From assembly GCF_031599675.1 (NCBI RefSeq), contig NZ_CP134223.1:1674001-1738000 (forward strand): a DNA stretch of 64,000 nt. The letters run 5' to 3'. The notes beneath the pieces are model-generated. The model made no database searches, had not been told where the DNA came from, and worked only from the letters and a program-made list of their open reading frames with translations. This DNA comes from Paenibacillus pedocola (GTDB taxonomy: Bacteria; Bacillota; Bacilli; Paenibacillales; Paenibacillaceae). Made by a program: the position numbers and the translations under genes. Numbering within the stretch: the first letter of the stretch is position 1; every line of letters starts with the position of its first letter. Shown piece by piece: positions 35,573 through 45,259 of the stretch.

Positions 35573-36562
35573 TTGTTCCAACCGAAACCAACCTACTCCG
35601 GTTATCTTTTAGTTCATTTTATCGGTGAGCAGCCAGATGGTGAACAGGTCTATTTCTCTTACAGTGAGGACGGCCTGCACTGGAAGGATCTGAACGGTGG
35701 TCTGCCGGTTCTGCGCTCTGAGCTGGGGGAAAAGGGTGTAAGAGATCCTTTTATCATCCGTTCGCCTAAGGAAGATAAGTTCTATCTGATCGCGACGGAT
35801 CTGCGCATTGCCAGCGGCAAGGGCTGGGATGCGGCGGTGAACGCCGGAAGCCGCGATATTATCGTCTGGGAATCCGGGGATCTGGTGAACTGGTCTGAAC
35901 CCTGGCCTGTCACCGTTGGTGTGGAAGGCGCCGGATGTGTCTGGGCTCCTGAGGCAGTCTACGACGAGGCTGCAGAAGAGTTCCTGGTCTTCTGGGCTTC
36001 TGCTACCCGGGAGCCGCAGGAGAACGAACGGAAACATAAAATTTACTGTGCGCGTACTAAGGATTTCCGGAAGTTTACCGCAGCAGAGAAGTATATTGAG
36101 CGCGACAATCATATCATTGATACGACGATTATCGCAGATGGCGGCAGGTATTACCGTTTTTCCAAGGATGAAACGACCAAGAATATCCGGGTGGAACAAG
36201 GCTCTTCACTGGATAAAGACGCCTTCAGCTTTGTTAGCGCACCTGTTCTGGAAGCCATCATGGGTGTCGAGGGTCCGGAAATTTTCAAGCTGAGCGGCCG
36301 TGAAGAATGGTGTCTGATTGTGGACCGCTATGCGGAAGGAAAAGGTTATCTTCCCTTGCTGACTTCCGACCTTAAGAGCGGCAATTTCCGGGTGCTTGCA
36401 GACGGGGAGTTTGACTTAGGGAAAAACAAAAAACGTCACGGCGGGGTTCTCCCGATTACCGCCGGGGAGTGCAGCCGGCTTCTGGCGGTTTACGGGGACG
36501 GGCATCAGGTGCTGCCGGGACAGTTCGCTGATCCGGATCTGGCAAAGTTCGGCGGTCGTTAA
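35573..36562 (+). CDS. GH43 glycosidase (arabinan/xylan side-chain type)
   Basis: 329 residues, a single five-bladed beta-propeller domain without accessory module. VRDPFIIRSP holds the base Asp, NHIIDTTIIADGG the pKa-setting Asp, and GVEGPEIFKLSG the acid Glu. I use the TTG at 35573 since AAGGAGGG lies 6 bases before it and no ATG is near. It begins 22 bases after the GH51 gene, in the same operon. The substrate is probably arabinosyl- or xylosyl-oligosaccharides. Confidence 0.88.
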   Translation: MFQPKPTYSGYLLVHFIGEQPDGEQVYFSYSEDGLHWKDLNGGLPVLRSELGEKGVRDPFIIRSPKEDKFYLIATDLRIASGKGWDAAVNAGSRDIIVWESGDLVNWSEPWPVTVGVEGAGCVWAPEAVYDEAAEEFLVFWASATREPQENERKHKIYCARTKDFRKFTAAEKYIERDNHIIDTTIIADGGRYYRFSKDETTKNIRVEQGSSLDKDAFSFVSAPVLEAIMGVEGPEIFKLSGREEWCLIVDRYAEGKGYLPLLTSDLKSGNFRVLADGEFDLGKNKKRHGGVLPITAGECSRLLAVYGDGHQVLPGQFADPDLAKFGGR

Positions 36563-36593
36563 ATACTTCTATATTTAATATATCGTAGCGGCC

Positions 36594-36626
36594 GCTTCCT
36601 CTTATTTACCGGGGAAGCAGTTTTTG
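36594..36626 (+). terminator. terminator of the GH51/GH43 operon
   Basis: GCTTCCTC pairs with GGGGAAGC over a 9-base loop, followed by AGTTTTTGG. Confidence 0.7.
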
Positions 36627-36751
36627 GTATGACCATTGGAAAAAATGGTTTTAATAATCCTTCTTGACATTTTGCCTATTTTATATCACAGAAATGCTTT
36701 GTGCAAAATGCTACCATAGATGAGAAGTACACTGGTCGCGGGAGCGGTTAT

Positions 36752-38167
36752 ATGAGCGGTTTCTCTGTTCACCACATGATGCATTACTCGCTGTATTCTT
36801 TTGCCGAGCACAGTCCGGATCCGATTTATATTCTGGGTATGGACAAAAAAGTGATGTACGCCAATTCGGTGTTTGTTGAGCTATACGGCTGGACCACGGA
36901 AGAGCTGAACGAAAATGATTTTCCGCATGTCCCGCCGGAGCTAAGGGAAGAACTTAATCAGATGTTTGTTTTTATCGATCAGGGGCAGCGTCTGTTTGCT
37001 CTCGATACCTTCCGAATGAAACGAAATGGAGAGCTGATCAGCGTCAAAATAACCATTTCTCCTGTTAAAGATCCGGAAGGATGTATTACGGCTTACATAT
37101 GTGTTCTGAGAGATGTAACTGAGATTAAGTTCTCAGAGCTGAAATACTATAAATTATTTAATGAAGCAAACGATCCCATTTTCATTTACGAGCAGGATAA
37201 GGAAGGTAAGCCATCGAAATTTCTGGACGTGAACGAAGCAGCATGCGTGATGCTGGGTTATACGCGTCAGGAATTGCTGGACAAAACTCCTTACTCATTA
37301 GCAGCGGGATCGCTGGTGCAAGAGATCGGCAATATATTCGAGAATATTCTTAGAGGAGATGGGATATTCGTCGAATGGATTCAGGTTGCGAAGGACGGGA
37401 AGCAAATTCCGGTGGAGATCAGCGCGAAGCCATTAAAGCTAAATGGCCGAATGCTGGTGATTTCCATTGCCCGCGACATGACTGAACGAAAGAAAACCGA
37501 AGAGTACCTCCGGTACAACGAAAATATTTCCATGATCGGTGAGCTGTCTGCAGGCATCGCCCATGAAATCCGCAATCCGCTGACCAGCATCAGGGGGTTC
37601 GTCCAGCTGCTGTTTGCCCAGTCTAAGATGGGCAGGGAGTTCCATGAGATCATTTTGTCGGAGGTGGATCGAATTAATTCGATTATCGGCGAGCTGCTGC
37701 TGCTGGGTAAGGAAATCCCGTCGGATCAGGCAGACTGTAATTTGGTCCAGCTGGTAAGACAAGTAGTCGTATTGTTGAATGCCCAGGCACATATGACTGA
37801 CAATGAAATTGTCATGCGTACGGAACTCGTCAATCTGCCGCTTAGGTGTGCGAATAACAAGCTGAAGCAGGTTTTCATCAATATTCTTAAAAATGCGATT
37901 GAAGCAAGCCCGCGGGGAGCAGAAATCACCGTAGAGTTGTACCGTGAGGAGGATACTGGAGTTATTCGAATCGCCGATACGGGGCCCGGCATACCTAACG
38001 AGGTCCTAAACCGGATTGGCTTACCTTTCTTTACGACCAAATCGGAGGGCAATGGGCTTGGGGTTATGATCAGCAGGAGAATTATCCACAATCACAAGGG
38101 TACCCTTCTATTCAAGGCTAACAATCCGACGGGAACGATTGTAGAGATTACGTTGCCTGTGCTTTAA
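36752..38167 (+). CDS. PAS-domain histidine kinase, KinA/KinE-like
   Basis: 471 residues, no membrane helix, so soluble. Two PAS domains (about 20-130 and 140-260), then HisKA with AGIAHEIRNPLTSIRGF (His about 271) and HATPase_c with NILKNAIEAS, ADTGPGIP and GNGLGVMIS. This is the layout of phosphorelay kinases feeding Spo0F. I use ATG 36752, which has GGGAG 7 bases upstream; the GTG at 36701 would add 17 residues. No response regulator lies next to it. Its place among hydrolase genes may be chance or may link sporulation or cell state to polymer use. Confidence 0.88.
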   Translation: MSGFSVHHMMHYSLYSFAEHSPDPIYILGMDKKVMYANSVFVELYGWTTEELNENDFPHVPPELREELNQMFVFIDQGQRLFALDTFRMKRNGELISVKITISPVKDPEGCITAYICVLRDVTEIKFSELKYYKLFNEANDPIFIYEQDKEGKPSKFLDVNEAACVMLGYTRQELLDKTPYSLAAGSLVQEIGNIFENILRGDGIFVEWIQVAKDGKQIPVEISAKPLKLNGRMLVISIARDMTERKKTEEYLRYNENISMIGELSAGIAHEIRNPLTSIRGFVQLLFAQSKMGREFHEIILSEVDRINSIIGELLLLGKEIPSDQADCNLVQLVRQVVVLLNAQAHMTDNEIVMRTELVNLPLRCANNKLKQVFINILKNAIEASPRGAEITVELYREEDTGVIRIADTGPGIPNEVLNRIGLPFFTTKSEGNGLGVMISRRIIHNHKGTLLFKANNPTGTIVEITLPVL

Positions 38168-38229
38168 GAATTCATATACATATGTAGTGAGTATTTAATT
38201 GGATTGGGATAAGCAGCGATATCAATAAT

Positions 38230-38281
38230 CAGGCGGTACGAAGCAGGAGAATCCTTTGCTTCGTACCGCCTGTATTTTTTT
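38230..38281. terminator. bidirectional terminator between kinase and GH43 genes
   Basis: A perfect 16-base-pair stem, CAGGCGGTACGAAGCA and its complement at 38257-38272, leads into TATTTTTTTTC. It serves the rightward kinase and lies just past the stop of the leftward GH43 gene. Confidence 0.92.
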
Positions 38282-38292
38282 CACTGGATAGC

Positions 38293-39783
38293 TTATAGAT
38301 ACTCACACTTAAAGTTTGTGAACTCAGCCGTAGAGTCTTCTCCATAGGCATATAAGCCGATGAGTACGCCTGTAAATCCGCCTGCGACTTCAGAGGAAAG
38401 GTATCTGGTTTGTGCTGTACCTAAGAGGGTCTCCTTGCCGCTTTTGCGAATAAGGAAGCTATAGCGCTCATGAGTTGCCCGGATGATCAGAGTAGCATGG
38501 TTATCGCCACCGAGACCATATTCCGCTTCAACAGATTTAATATCACCAATATTCAGCCGCTCGATAGCTTCATACCCTGTTGCAGTTTTACGTAGAGCCA
38601 AATCGTAATGATGATTCTCATCCATATAGAGCGTGATGCCGGCTTCACCGCGGGTAAGGCTGACTTCGCATGAAATTTCGGCGTTGAAGTCTCTTTGGCG
38701 AAGGCCGATAAATGTCGGTGTTTCCGGAATATCCAGCGACACTGCGGTTCCCTTTAATGTCATCTTATCCGGTTCCAGCAGATAATTGCCGGTCACAGGA
38801 TGACGAAGATAACACCAGTCCAGCTTCCAATCGGTGTTCCCGAAAGTGAAGGTCGTTTTTTCCTGTTGAATGACCTGGCTGGAGATCCGGTCGGTCTCAA
38901 AGCTCGTAAGTGTAGTGCCGTTATGTCCCGCTGTGAACCAGCCGTCCTCGCCAAATGTAACCGGCGTAAGGAACACTTCGCGTCCAAGATGATGGTAGGT
39001 AAGCCATTGGCCGCTCTGCCGGAAGCCCAGATGAAGCATCCACCAATTCCCATCGTTGTCTTGAATCAGATCGCCATGGCCAACCCCCTGAAGCTCATAG
39101 CCACCCAGATTGCGGTTGGTCAGAACGGGATTGTCCGGATAGGCTTCGAACGGGCCGGAGACTGATTCTCCTCGCGCATAAATGACCATATGGCCGTATT
39201 CCGTTCCGCCTTCAGCCGCCATCAGGTAATACCGGCCATCAATTTTATACATATGAGGGCTTTCCAGATAACGTCCGCCGGCCCCTTGCCAAATGGAACG
39301 GCTGGGTGACAGCTTGGCGCCTGTTTCAATGTCAATCTCACACTGAACAATACCGCCGATGCCGTTATCATCTGTCCCGTTGCTCATAAAAAAGGCCTTT
39401 CCGTCTTCAAAATACAAATCAGGATCGATTCCCCCCTGATCCACAGAGATCGCTTCAGACCATTCACCGTAAATATCGTCGGTCCATACATAGAAATTTT
39501 GATGATCAGTCTCGTTGGTTGTGGTCATGTAGAATCTTCCGTTGTTGTACCGGATCGTTGGGGCGAATACACCGCCCGAACTGCTCACATTGCCGAGCTG
39601 AATCTGACTCTCCCTGGTTAGACAATGACCGATTTGCTTCCAGTTAATCAGGTCTTTGCTCTCGAAAACCGGAACGCCGGGAAAGTACTGAAAAGAACTG
39701 CAAACCAGATAATAGCTATCTCCTACTTTGCATACACTGGGGTCAGGATAAAATCCTTTGATGACCGGGTTGTTGTACTTCAT
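38293..39783 (-). CDS. xynB: GH43 beta-xylosidase/arabinofuranosidase with C-terminal beta-sandwich
   Basis: 496 residues, no signal peptide. The propeller domain (1-300) has base Asp in KGFYPDPSV, the second Asp in GGIDPDLYFED and acid Glu in GRYLESPHMYK. The C-terminal domain (310-496) is the beta-sandwich of GH43 xylosidases that completes the active site. The combination is that of intracellular beta-xylosidases such as XynB. It is divergent from the ArsR-type regulator at 39954, which probably controls it through the 170-base intergenic region. Confidence 0.92.
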   Translation of the reverse strand: MKYNNPVIKGFYPDPSVCKVGDSYYLVCSSFQYFPGVPVFESKDLINWKQIGHCLTRESQIQLGNVSSSGGVFAPTIRYNNGRFYMTTTNETDHQNFYVWTDDIYGEWSEAISVDQGGIDPDLYFEDGKAFFMSNGTDDNGIGGIVQCEIDIETGAKLSPSRSIWQGAGGRYLESPHMYKIDGRYYLMAAEGGTEYGHMVIYARGESVSGPFEAYPDNPVLTNRNLGGYELQGVGHGDLIQDNDGNWWMLHLGFRQSGQWLTYHHLGREVFLTPVTFGEDGWFTAGHNGTTLTSFETDRISSQVIQQEKTTFTFGNTDWKLDWCYLRHPVTGNYLLEPDKMTLKGTAVSLDIPETPTFIGLRQRDFNAEISCEVSLTRGEAGITLYMDENHHYDLALRKTATGYEAIERLNIGDIKSVEAEYGLGGDNHATLIIRATHERYSFLIRKSGKETLLGTAQTRYLSSEVAGGFTGVLIGLYAYGEDSTAEFTNFKCEYL

Positions 39784-39953
39784 CTATCCACCTCTTTCAT
39801 AAATTCACACCTATATAAATCTAAGGGATCAGCAGCTAAAGAAATTAAACACCATTGTCTAAATTCTTGCAATGGATTAGACTTGAAGCTTCAGGTTAAT
39901 TCTAATCAATTCATATATATGTGATTTCAAGAAAATGAAGCCGGGAGCTAATG

Positions 39954-40871
39954 ATGATCATCAAAGCGAACAGTGAACTGAAGTTTATGCCGTTATACGA
40001 AGCGTTGGCAAGTGAAGTCAGGTGGGAGATTATGAGTCTTATTGCTGATAATGAGATGAATGTAAAGGATATTGCCGGTCGCCTAAAACTCAGCCCCTCG
40101 ATCGTCACCATGCACATCCGGAAACTCGAACAGGCCGGGCTCGTGGGAAGTCACAGGGTAAGGCTAAACGGGGGAACCCACAAAATGTGCTTTCTAAAAA
40201 AGAAAGCCGTCGAGATTGAGCTGCCGTCTGCCGGCCAATCTGCCAAGCTCAGGGAACAAAGTATTTCAGTCGGCCATTACACCGCCTTTGATGTCCACCC
40301 TACTTGCGGGCTCGGTACAAGCGAGAAAGAAATTGGAGTTTGGGACGACCCGCGCTATTTTCTTGATCCTGAGCGGGTTCACGCCGCGATTCTGTGGTTT
40401 GGATGGGGCTATGTAGAATACAAAATGCCTAATTATCTGCTTGCCGACCAGACGGCTGAGGCCATCGAAATTTCGGTGGAGATAGCCTCGGAGGCTCCCG
40501 GGTTAAGAGACTTTTGGCCTTCGGATATTGAGTTTATCTTCAACGGGATCTCTCTGGGCACCTGGACAAGTCCGGCTGATTTCGGAAGAGCTGCGCGGGG
40601 GAAGTTGACCCCCGAATGGTGGCATCGAAATGTGAATCAATACGGATTATTAAAGACGATTCGTATTGACGCATCAGGCACATTTATGGATGAAGAGCGG
40701 ATGTCGGACGTAACCCTCGCGGATATCAGGCTGGGGGAGCCGTTCTGGACGCTGCGCTTCGCGGTGGATGAGCATGCAGTGAACGCAGGGGGATTAACAC
40801 TGTATGGTTCCGGATTCGGCAATCACGATCAGGACATTGTAATCCGTGTGTATCTGAGGGGCGAGCTTTAG
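39954..40871 (+). CDS. ArsR-type regulator with a large extra C-terminal domain
   Basis: 305 residues. The first 85 are an ArsR winged helix (LYEALASEVRWEIMSLI, LKLSPSIVTMHIRKLEQAG) with no metal-binding cysteines. The rest (about 100-305) is a beta-rich domain with many Trp and Tyr residues (ILWFGWGYVEYKMPNY, VWDDPRYFLDPER) that I cannot assign; it is three times the usual ArsR length. GGGAG suits the second of two ATGs (39954, gap 6). Being divergent from a GH43 beta-xylosidase gene, it probably binds a sugar and represses or activates that gene. Sugar binding is inference. Confidence 0.82.
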   Translation: MIIKANSELKFMPLYEALASEVRWEIMSLIADNEMNVKDIAGRLKLSPSIVTMHIRKLEQAGLVGSHRVRLNGGTHKMCFLKKKAVEIELPSAGQSAKLREQSISVGHYTAFDVHPTCGLGTSEKEIGVWDDPRYFLDPERVHAAILWFGWGYVEYKMPNYLLADQTAEAIEISVEIASEAPGLRDFWPSDIEFIFNGISLGTWTSPADFGRAARGKLTPEWWHRNVNQYGLLKTIRIDASGTFMDEERMSDVTLADIRLGEPFWTLRFAVDEHAVNAGGLTLYGSGFGNHDQDIVIRVYLRGEL

Positions 40872-40879
40872 TTCGGCAA

Positions 40880-41770
40880 TCACCCCTTTGGAATGCTCCG
40901 GTAGGTGCTGGGGGATGCCCCTGTCATTTTCTTAAACAATCTGGAGAAATAATAAGGATCGCTTATCCCAATGCTTGCGGCGACCTCCTTAATAGATAAG
41001 CCTGTTAAACTTAGCAGTTGGGTTGCTTTTTGGATTTTCAGACGCAGAAAATATTCGATTGGCGGGATTCCCGTTTCTTCATTAAATAACAAAATTAAAT
41101 GCTGTTTGGACAAGCCGGTATGCTTGGCCAATTCAGGGAGCCTGATGGATTCCGCCAACCGGTCAGTCATGTACCGGATGGAGGTCTCCAGATAGTGCTC
41201 TCTTTTTTTGTCTCTGGCTGTACCTACGGCGCTAATCCCGATACTGCTGATCAGCTGGCGGATCGACTGGGACACATGTGTATGGATAGGGAGTGAATAG
41301 GTTTTGTCCGACAGCAGGATATAACACTTATTGAAGACATCCTTGAACTCCGACTGTGCGAAGGCCGGGAGATGAACAGGACCATTATCCATCCCGTACA
41401 TGCGGATGAATTCCGCTGCGTGGCTGCCTTGAAGATGAAACCAGTAAATACTCCAGGGTGCATGGGTAGACGCCCCGTATCTGTGAGGTGTTTCCGCGGG
41501 TATGACGGCTAGGTGATTAGGGGTCAGGGCTATGGTCTGGTTGCCGCCTGCTTCGATCCAGCCTTCCCCCTCGGAGCAAAAGATAAAGATATGTGAGCTG
41601 CTTCCCTCAGGACGTTCCCGGTAATGATGCTGAGCATGGGGGAAATAGCCTATATCGCTTACGTATAAATCACGCGTCAGCTCGGAGCGGGATAATTCCG
41701 TCTGCATATATTCAGGAAGAACGAATAATTTCTCTGCCTCAAAGCCCTCTCGCTTTCGAGTTATTTCCAT
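40880..41770 (-). CDS. AraC-family regulator with cupin sugar-sensing domain
   Basis: 296 residues. The N-terminal cupin-like domain (PHAQHHYRERPEGSSSHIF, PAETPHRYGAS) and C-terminal double HTH (LPELAKHTGLSKQHLILLF, IKEVAASIGISDPYYFSRLF) are the standard AraC/XylS architecture for sugars. AAGGGGG lies before the ATG. It is divergent from the four-gene glycosidase operon at 41882 and is the obvious activator for it. It converges with the ArsR gene with only 8 bases between stops. Confidence 0.92.
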   Translation of the reverse strand: MEITRKREGFEAEKLFVLPEYMQTELSRSELTRDLYVSDIGYFPHAQHHYRERPEGSSSHIFIFCSEGEGWIEAGGNQTIALTPNHLAVIPAETPHRYGASTHAPWSIYWFHLQGSHAAEFIRMYGMDNGPVHLPAFAQSEFKDVFNKCYILLSDKTYSLPIHTHVSQSIRQLISSIGISAVGTARDKKREHYLETSIRYMTDRLAESIRLPELAKHTGLSKQHLILLFNEETGIPPIEYFLRLKIQKATQLLSLTGLSIKEVAASIGISDPYYFSRLFKKMTGASPSTYRSIPKG

Positions 41771-41826
41771 GTGCTAGCCCCCTTCTTAAATAAGAATATA
41801 GTCCATTATATTAAGCGTTTTGTCAA

Positions 41827-41847
41827 TTGGCGGATGCCTTCCGCCAA
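41827..41847. promoter_or_regulatory. inverted repeat before the DUF5107 operon
   Basis: TTGGCGGA and TCCGCCAA form an 8-base perfect inverted repeat with a 5-base spacer, 35 bases before the start codon, between the divergent AraC gene and the operon. It may be an operator or a leader hairpin. Confidence 0.45.
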
Positions 41848-41881
41848 GGTAAAGTATAGATAATAAGTTTAGGGAGTGATG

Positions 41882-44800
41882 ATGGTGAGTCAAGCAGTAC
41901 GCATATGGGAAGAAGTAATCTCTATTCCTACTTATGGGACCGGGAAGCCTGACCCGAACCCGATGTTCCTGGAGAAGCGTGTGTATCAGGGAAGCTCCGG
42001 TAAAGTCTATCCGCATCCGGTCATCGATAAAATTGAAGATGAGAAGAAACTCCAGCCGTATCAGATGGTTATCCTGGAGAATGAATATATCCGCATCGAG
42101 ATCATGCCTGAACTTGGCGGACGGATTTACCGGGCGCTGGACAAAACCAATAACTACGATTTCGTATATTACAACCGGGTTATTAAACCAGCGTTGGTTG
42201 GCCTTGCAGGTCCATGGATTTCTGGCGGTATTGAGTTCAACTGGCCGCAGCATCACCGTCCGAATACGTATGGTCCTTTAGAGTACAAGCTGACTGAAAA
42301 TGAAGGTGGAAGCGCTACCGTTTGGGTCAGTGAAATCGACCGTATGTATGGAACCAAAGTAACAGCCGGCTTCACTCTGTACCCGGGCAAGGCTTATTTG
42401 GAAGTTTCGGCTCAGCTCTATAACCGGACAGCTGAACCGCAGACCTTCCTGTGGTGGGCAAACCCTGCAGTTGCCGTTAACGATCATACGCAATCCGTCT
42501 TTCCGCCGGATGTAACGGCTGTCTTCGACCATGGTAAACGTGACGTCTCACGGTTTCCAATTGCAACAGGTACTTATTACAAAATGGACTATTCGGCAGG
42601 CGTTGATATTTCACGTTACAAAAATATCCCTGTCCCTACCTCGTATATGGCTTATAAGTCGGATTATAACTTTATCGGCGGATATGATCATGGGGTTCAG
42701 GCAGGCCTGCTGCATGTAGCGAACCATCATGTTTCGCCCGGGAAGAAGCAATGGACTTGGGGGAATGGTGAATTCGGCCAGGCATGGGACAGGAATCTGA
42801 CGGATGAAGACGGGCCTTACATTGAGCTCATGACCGGTGTCTACACCGACAATCAGCCGGATTTCACATGGCTGCAGCCCTATGAAGAGAAATCGTTCAC
42901 ACAATATTTCATGCCCTATAAAAATATCGGTGTCGTCAAAAATGCATCTATCGATGCTGCCGTTAATCTGGAAGTTGACGAGAAAACACGTGAAGCCACT
43001 GTATTGGCGTATGCAACTTCCAGGTTTACCGGCACTGTCATTGAACTCCGGGGTAGCCGCCGGATCTATTTACAGGAAATCACTGATCTATCGCCGGCAC
43101 AGACCTTCAAGTCGGTCATTACGCTTGATGGTCAGGATCAGCCGCATGACTTGATGCTGACTGTCCGGGCTGCAAACGGTACTGTGCTTATTGCTTATCA
43201 GCCTGCGAAACCTTCTATAGAGCAAGTACCGGATGCTGCCAAGCCGCTGCCTGCTCCTGAAGAGCTGAGAACCAATGAGCAGCTCTATCTGGCCGGACTG
43301 CATCTGGAGCAATACCGCCATGCAACGTTCGAACCAGAATATTACTATCTGGAGGGTTTAAGACGCGATCCAAGCGACATCCGCCTTAATGTGGCTTATG
43401 GTACACTCTTGCTGCGCCGCGGGCTGTATGCGGAGGCAGAAGGACACTTCCGGATTGCGGTAAAGTCACTTACCTGGCGGAATCCGAATCCATATGACAG
43501 TGAAGCTCTATATCAATTAGGGGTGGTGCTTAAAGGTCAAGGCCGCTTGGAAGAAGCGTTTGCAGCTCTCTACAAATCGACTTGGTCGGCGGCCTGGCAG
43601 GATGCCGGCTTCTTCACGCTGGCGCAAATTGCTTGTGAAAAGGGGGAATTCGGAGAAGCGCTGGAGCTGGTTGACCGTTCGCTCATCCGCAATTCCCGCA
43701 ACTACAAAGCTCGTCATCTGAAAGCTGTGCTTCTCCGCAAGCTGGGACAGCTGGAGGAAGCACTGCACTTCTCGGAGGAGACACTTACTCTGGATATCGC
43801 TGATTTTGGTTCAGCTAACGAACGCTACCTGATCCTTGCATTGCAAGGAGAGCAGACGAAAGCCGGCGAAGTGAAGGCTGATCTGCTGCGGCTTATGCGC
43901 GGAGATGCTCATAATTATTTGAATCTGGCTGCTGATTATGACCATTGCGGATTCGTGGAGGAAGCCATTGAAGTGATTGAACGGATCGTAGCCGGTCAGG
44001 AGTCCAAGGTATATCCGATGCTTCATTATACGCTTGGGTACCTGCATGAGAAAGCCGGGAACTTAGAGCTTGCCCGAATTCATAGAAAAGCCGGGAACGC
44101 GTCAGCTCCGGATTACTGTTTCCCGAATAGTTTATTCGATCTGCAAGTGCTGACAAGTGCCATTTCCGCGGATGCTGAGGATGATAAAGCCCATTACTAT
44201 CTGGGGAATTGGCTGTACGATAAAAGAAGACATGAAGCTGCAATTACCCATTGGGAAGCATCGCGTTCTATCGGGGATGATTTCGCGACGGTCCACCGGA
44301 ATCTGGCACTCGCTTATTTTAACAAAAAAGGGGACACAGCAGCGGCACTTACCTCTATGGAGAAGGCTTTTGCCTGCAAGCCGGATGATGCACGCGTATT
44401 GTATGAGCTGGATCAATTGTATAAAAAGCTTGGCTACACGGCGGAGAACCGCTCTACCCACCTGGAGCAACATCTGGATTTAGTGAATACACGCGACGAT
44501 CTCTATGTGGAATACACTACGCTTTTGAATACGCAGGGTTTGTATGAGAAGGCAGTTCATGCGCTGCAAGGGCGGAAGTTCCATCCGTGGGAAGGCGGCG
44601 AAGGTAAAGTCACAGGACAGCATGTATTTGCCCATGTGGAACTAGCCAAACAGGCTTTGGCTGATGAACGCTATGAAGAGGCCGTACAATACCTGCATCA
44701 GTCACTGATGTATCCGGATCATCTGGGGGAAGGCAAATTGTCAGGCGCGCAAGAGAATAATGTTTATTATTATCTTGGACTGGCCCATAAAGGTCTAAAA

Positions 44801-45226
44801 GAGACTGAACGGGCTCAGGAATGCTTCAACATTGCTTCACAGGGATTGGAGAAGCCTGCCAGTGCAATGTATTACAATGACCAGCCGCCGGATATGATTT
44901 TCTATCAGGGAATGGCTTGGCTTGAGCTGGGTAACGGACAGGAGGCCAAACGCCGTTTCAATAAGCTGATCGATTACGCGGAGAAGCATCTTTTCGACGA
45001 AGTGAAATTTGATTATTTCGCTGTTTCCCTGCCGGACTTCCTGGTGTTCGAGGATGATTTGAACGTAAGGAATGAAGTTCACTGCCGGTATATGAGGGGT
45101 CTTGGACTACTGGGACTTGGCCGTAACGAAGAGGCGGGAGCCGAACTTGAATTCGTTCTGGGAATGGAACCTAATCATCAAGGGGCCATGGTGCATAGAC
45201 GATTAAGCAGTAAAACGGTGATTTAG
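41882..45226 (+). CDS. DUF5107 and TPR-repeat protein
   Basis: 1114 residues, soluble. The first 400 form a DUF5107 domain with features of the galactose-mutarotase-like beta-sandwich (ELGGRIYRALDKTNNYDFVY, GGIEFNWPQHHRP, LWWANPAVAVN). Residues about 440-1110 are tandem tetratricopeptide repeats (YGTLLLRRGLYAEAEGHFR, ALEL, YYLGLAHKGLKETERAQEC). GGGAG precedes a run of alternative starts; I use ATG 41882. No catalytic role is established for DUF5107; the fold binds sugars in related proteins. As first gene of an operon with GH2, GH35 and a cellulase-like gene, it may be a glycosidase or a scaffold for them. Confidence 0.85.
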   Translation: MVSQAVRIWEEVISIPTYGTGKPDPNPMFLEKRVYQGSSGKVYPHPVIDKIEDEKKLQPYQMVILENEYIRIEIMPELGGRIYRALDKTNNYDFVYYNRVIKPALVGLAGPWISGGIEFNWPQHHRPNTYGPLEYKLTENEGGSATVWVSEIDRMYGTKVTAGFTLYPGKAYLEVSAQLYNRTAEPQTFLWWANPAVAVNDHTQSVFPPDVTAVFDHGKRDVSRFPIATGTYYKMDYSAGVDISRYKNIPVPTSYMAYKSDYNFIGGYDHGVQAGLLHVANHHVSPGKKQWTWGNGEFGQAWDRNLTDEDGPYIELMTGVYTDNQPDFTWLQPYEEKSFTQYFMPYKNIGVVKNASIDAAVNLEVDEKTREATVLAYATSRFTGTVIELRGSRRIYLQEITDLSPAQTFKSVITLDGQDQPHDLMLTVRAANGTVLIAYQPAKPSIEQVPDAAKPLPAPEELRTNEQLYLAGLHLEQYRHATFEPEYYYLEGLRRDPSDIRLNVAYGTLLLRRGLYAEAEGHFRIAVKSLTWRNPNPYDSEALYQLGVVLKGQGRLEEAFAALYKSTWSAAWQDAGFFTLAQIACEKGEFGEALELVDRSLIRNSRNYKARHLKAVLLRKLGQLEEALHFSEETLTLDIADFGSANERYLILALQGEQTKAGEVKADLLRLMRGDAHNYLNLAADYDHCGFVEEAIEVIERIVAGQESKVYPMLHYTLGYLHEKAGNLELARIHRKAGNASAPDYCFPNSLFDLQVLTSAISADAEDDKAHYYLGNWLYDKRRHEAAITHWEASRSIGDDFATVHRNLALAYFNKKGDTAAALTSMEKAFACKPDDARVLYELDQLYKKLGYTAENRSTHLEQHLDLVNTRDDLYVEYTTLLNTQGLYEKAVHALQGRKFHPWEGGEGKVTGQHVFAHVELAKQALADERYEEAVQYLHQSLMYPDHLGEGKLSGAQENNVYYYLGLAHKGLKETERAQECFNIASQGLEKPASAMYYNDQPPDMIFYQGMAWLELGNGQEAKRRFNKLIDYAEKHLFDEVKFDYFAVSLPDFLVFEDDLNVRNEVHCRYMRGLGLLGLGRNEEAGAELEFVLGMEPNHQGAMVHRRLSSKTVI

Positions 45227-45259
45227 GCTGAACCCGAAAATGAAGGAGGACTTTATACC

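Noticed and set aside
36661..36700. TTGACA box before the PAS kinase as a sigma-A promoter.
   Set aside because: No -10 box with acceptable spacing follows it.
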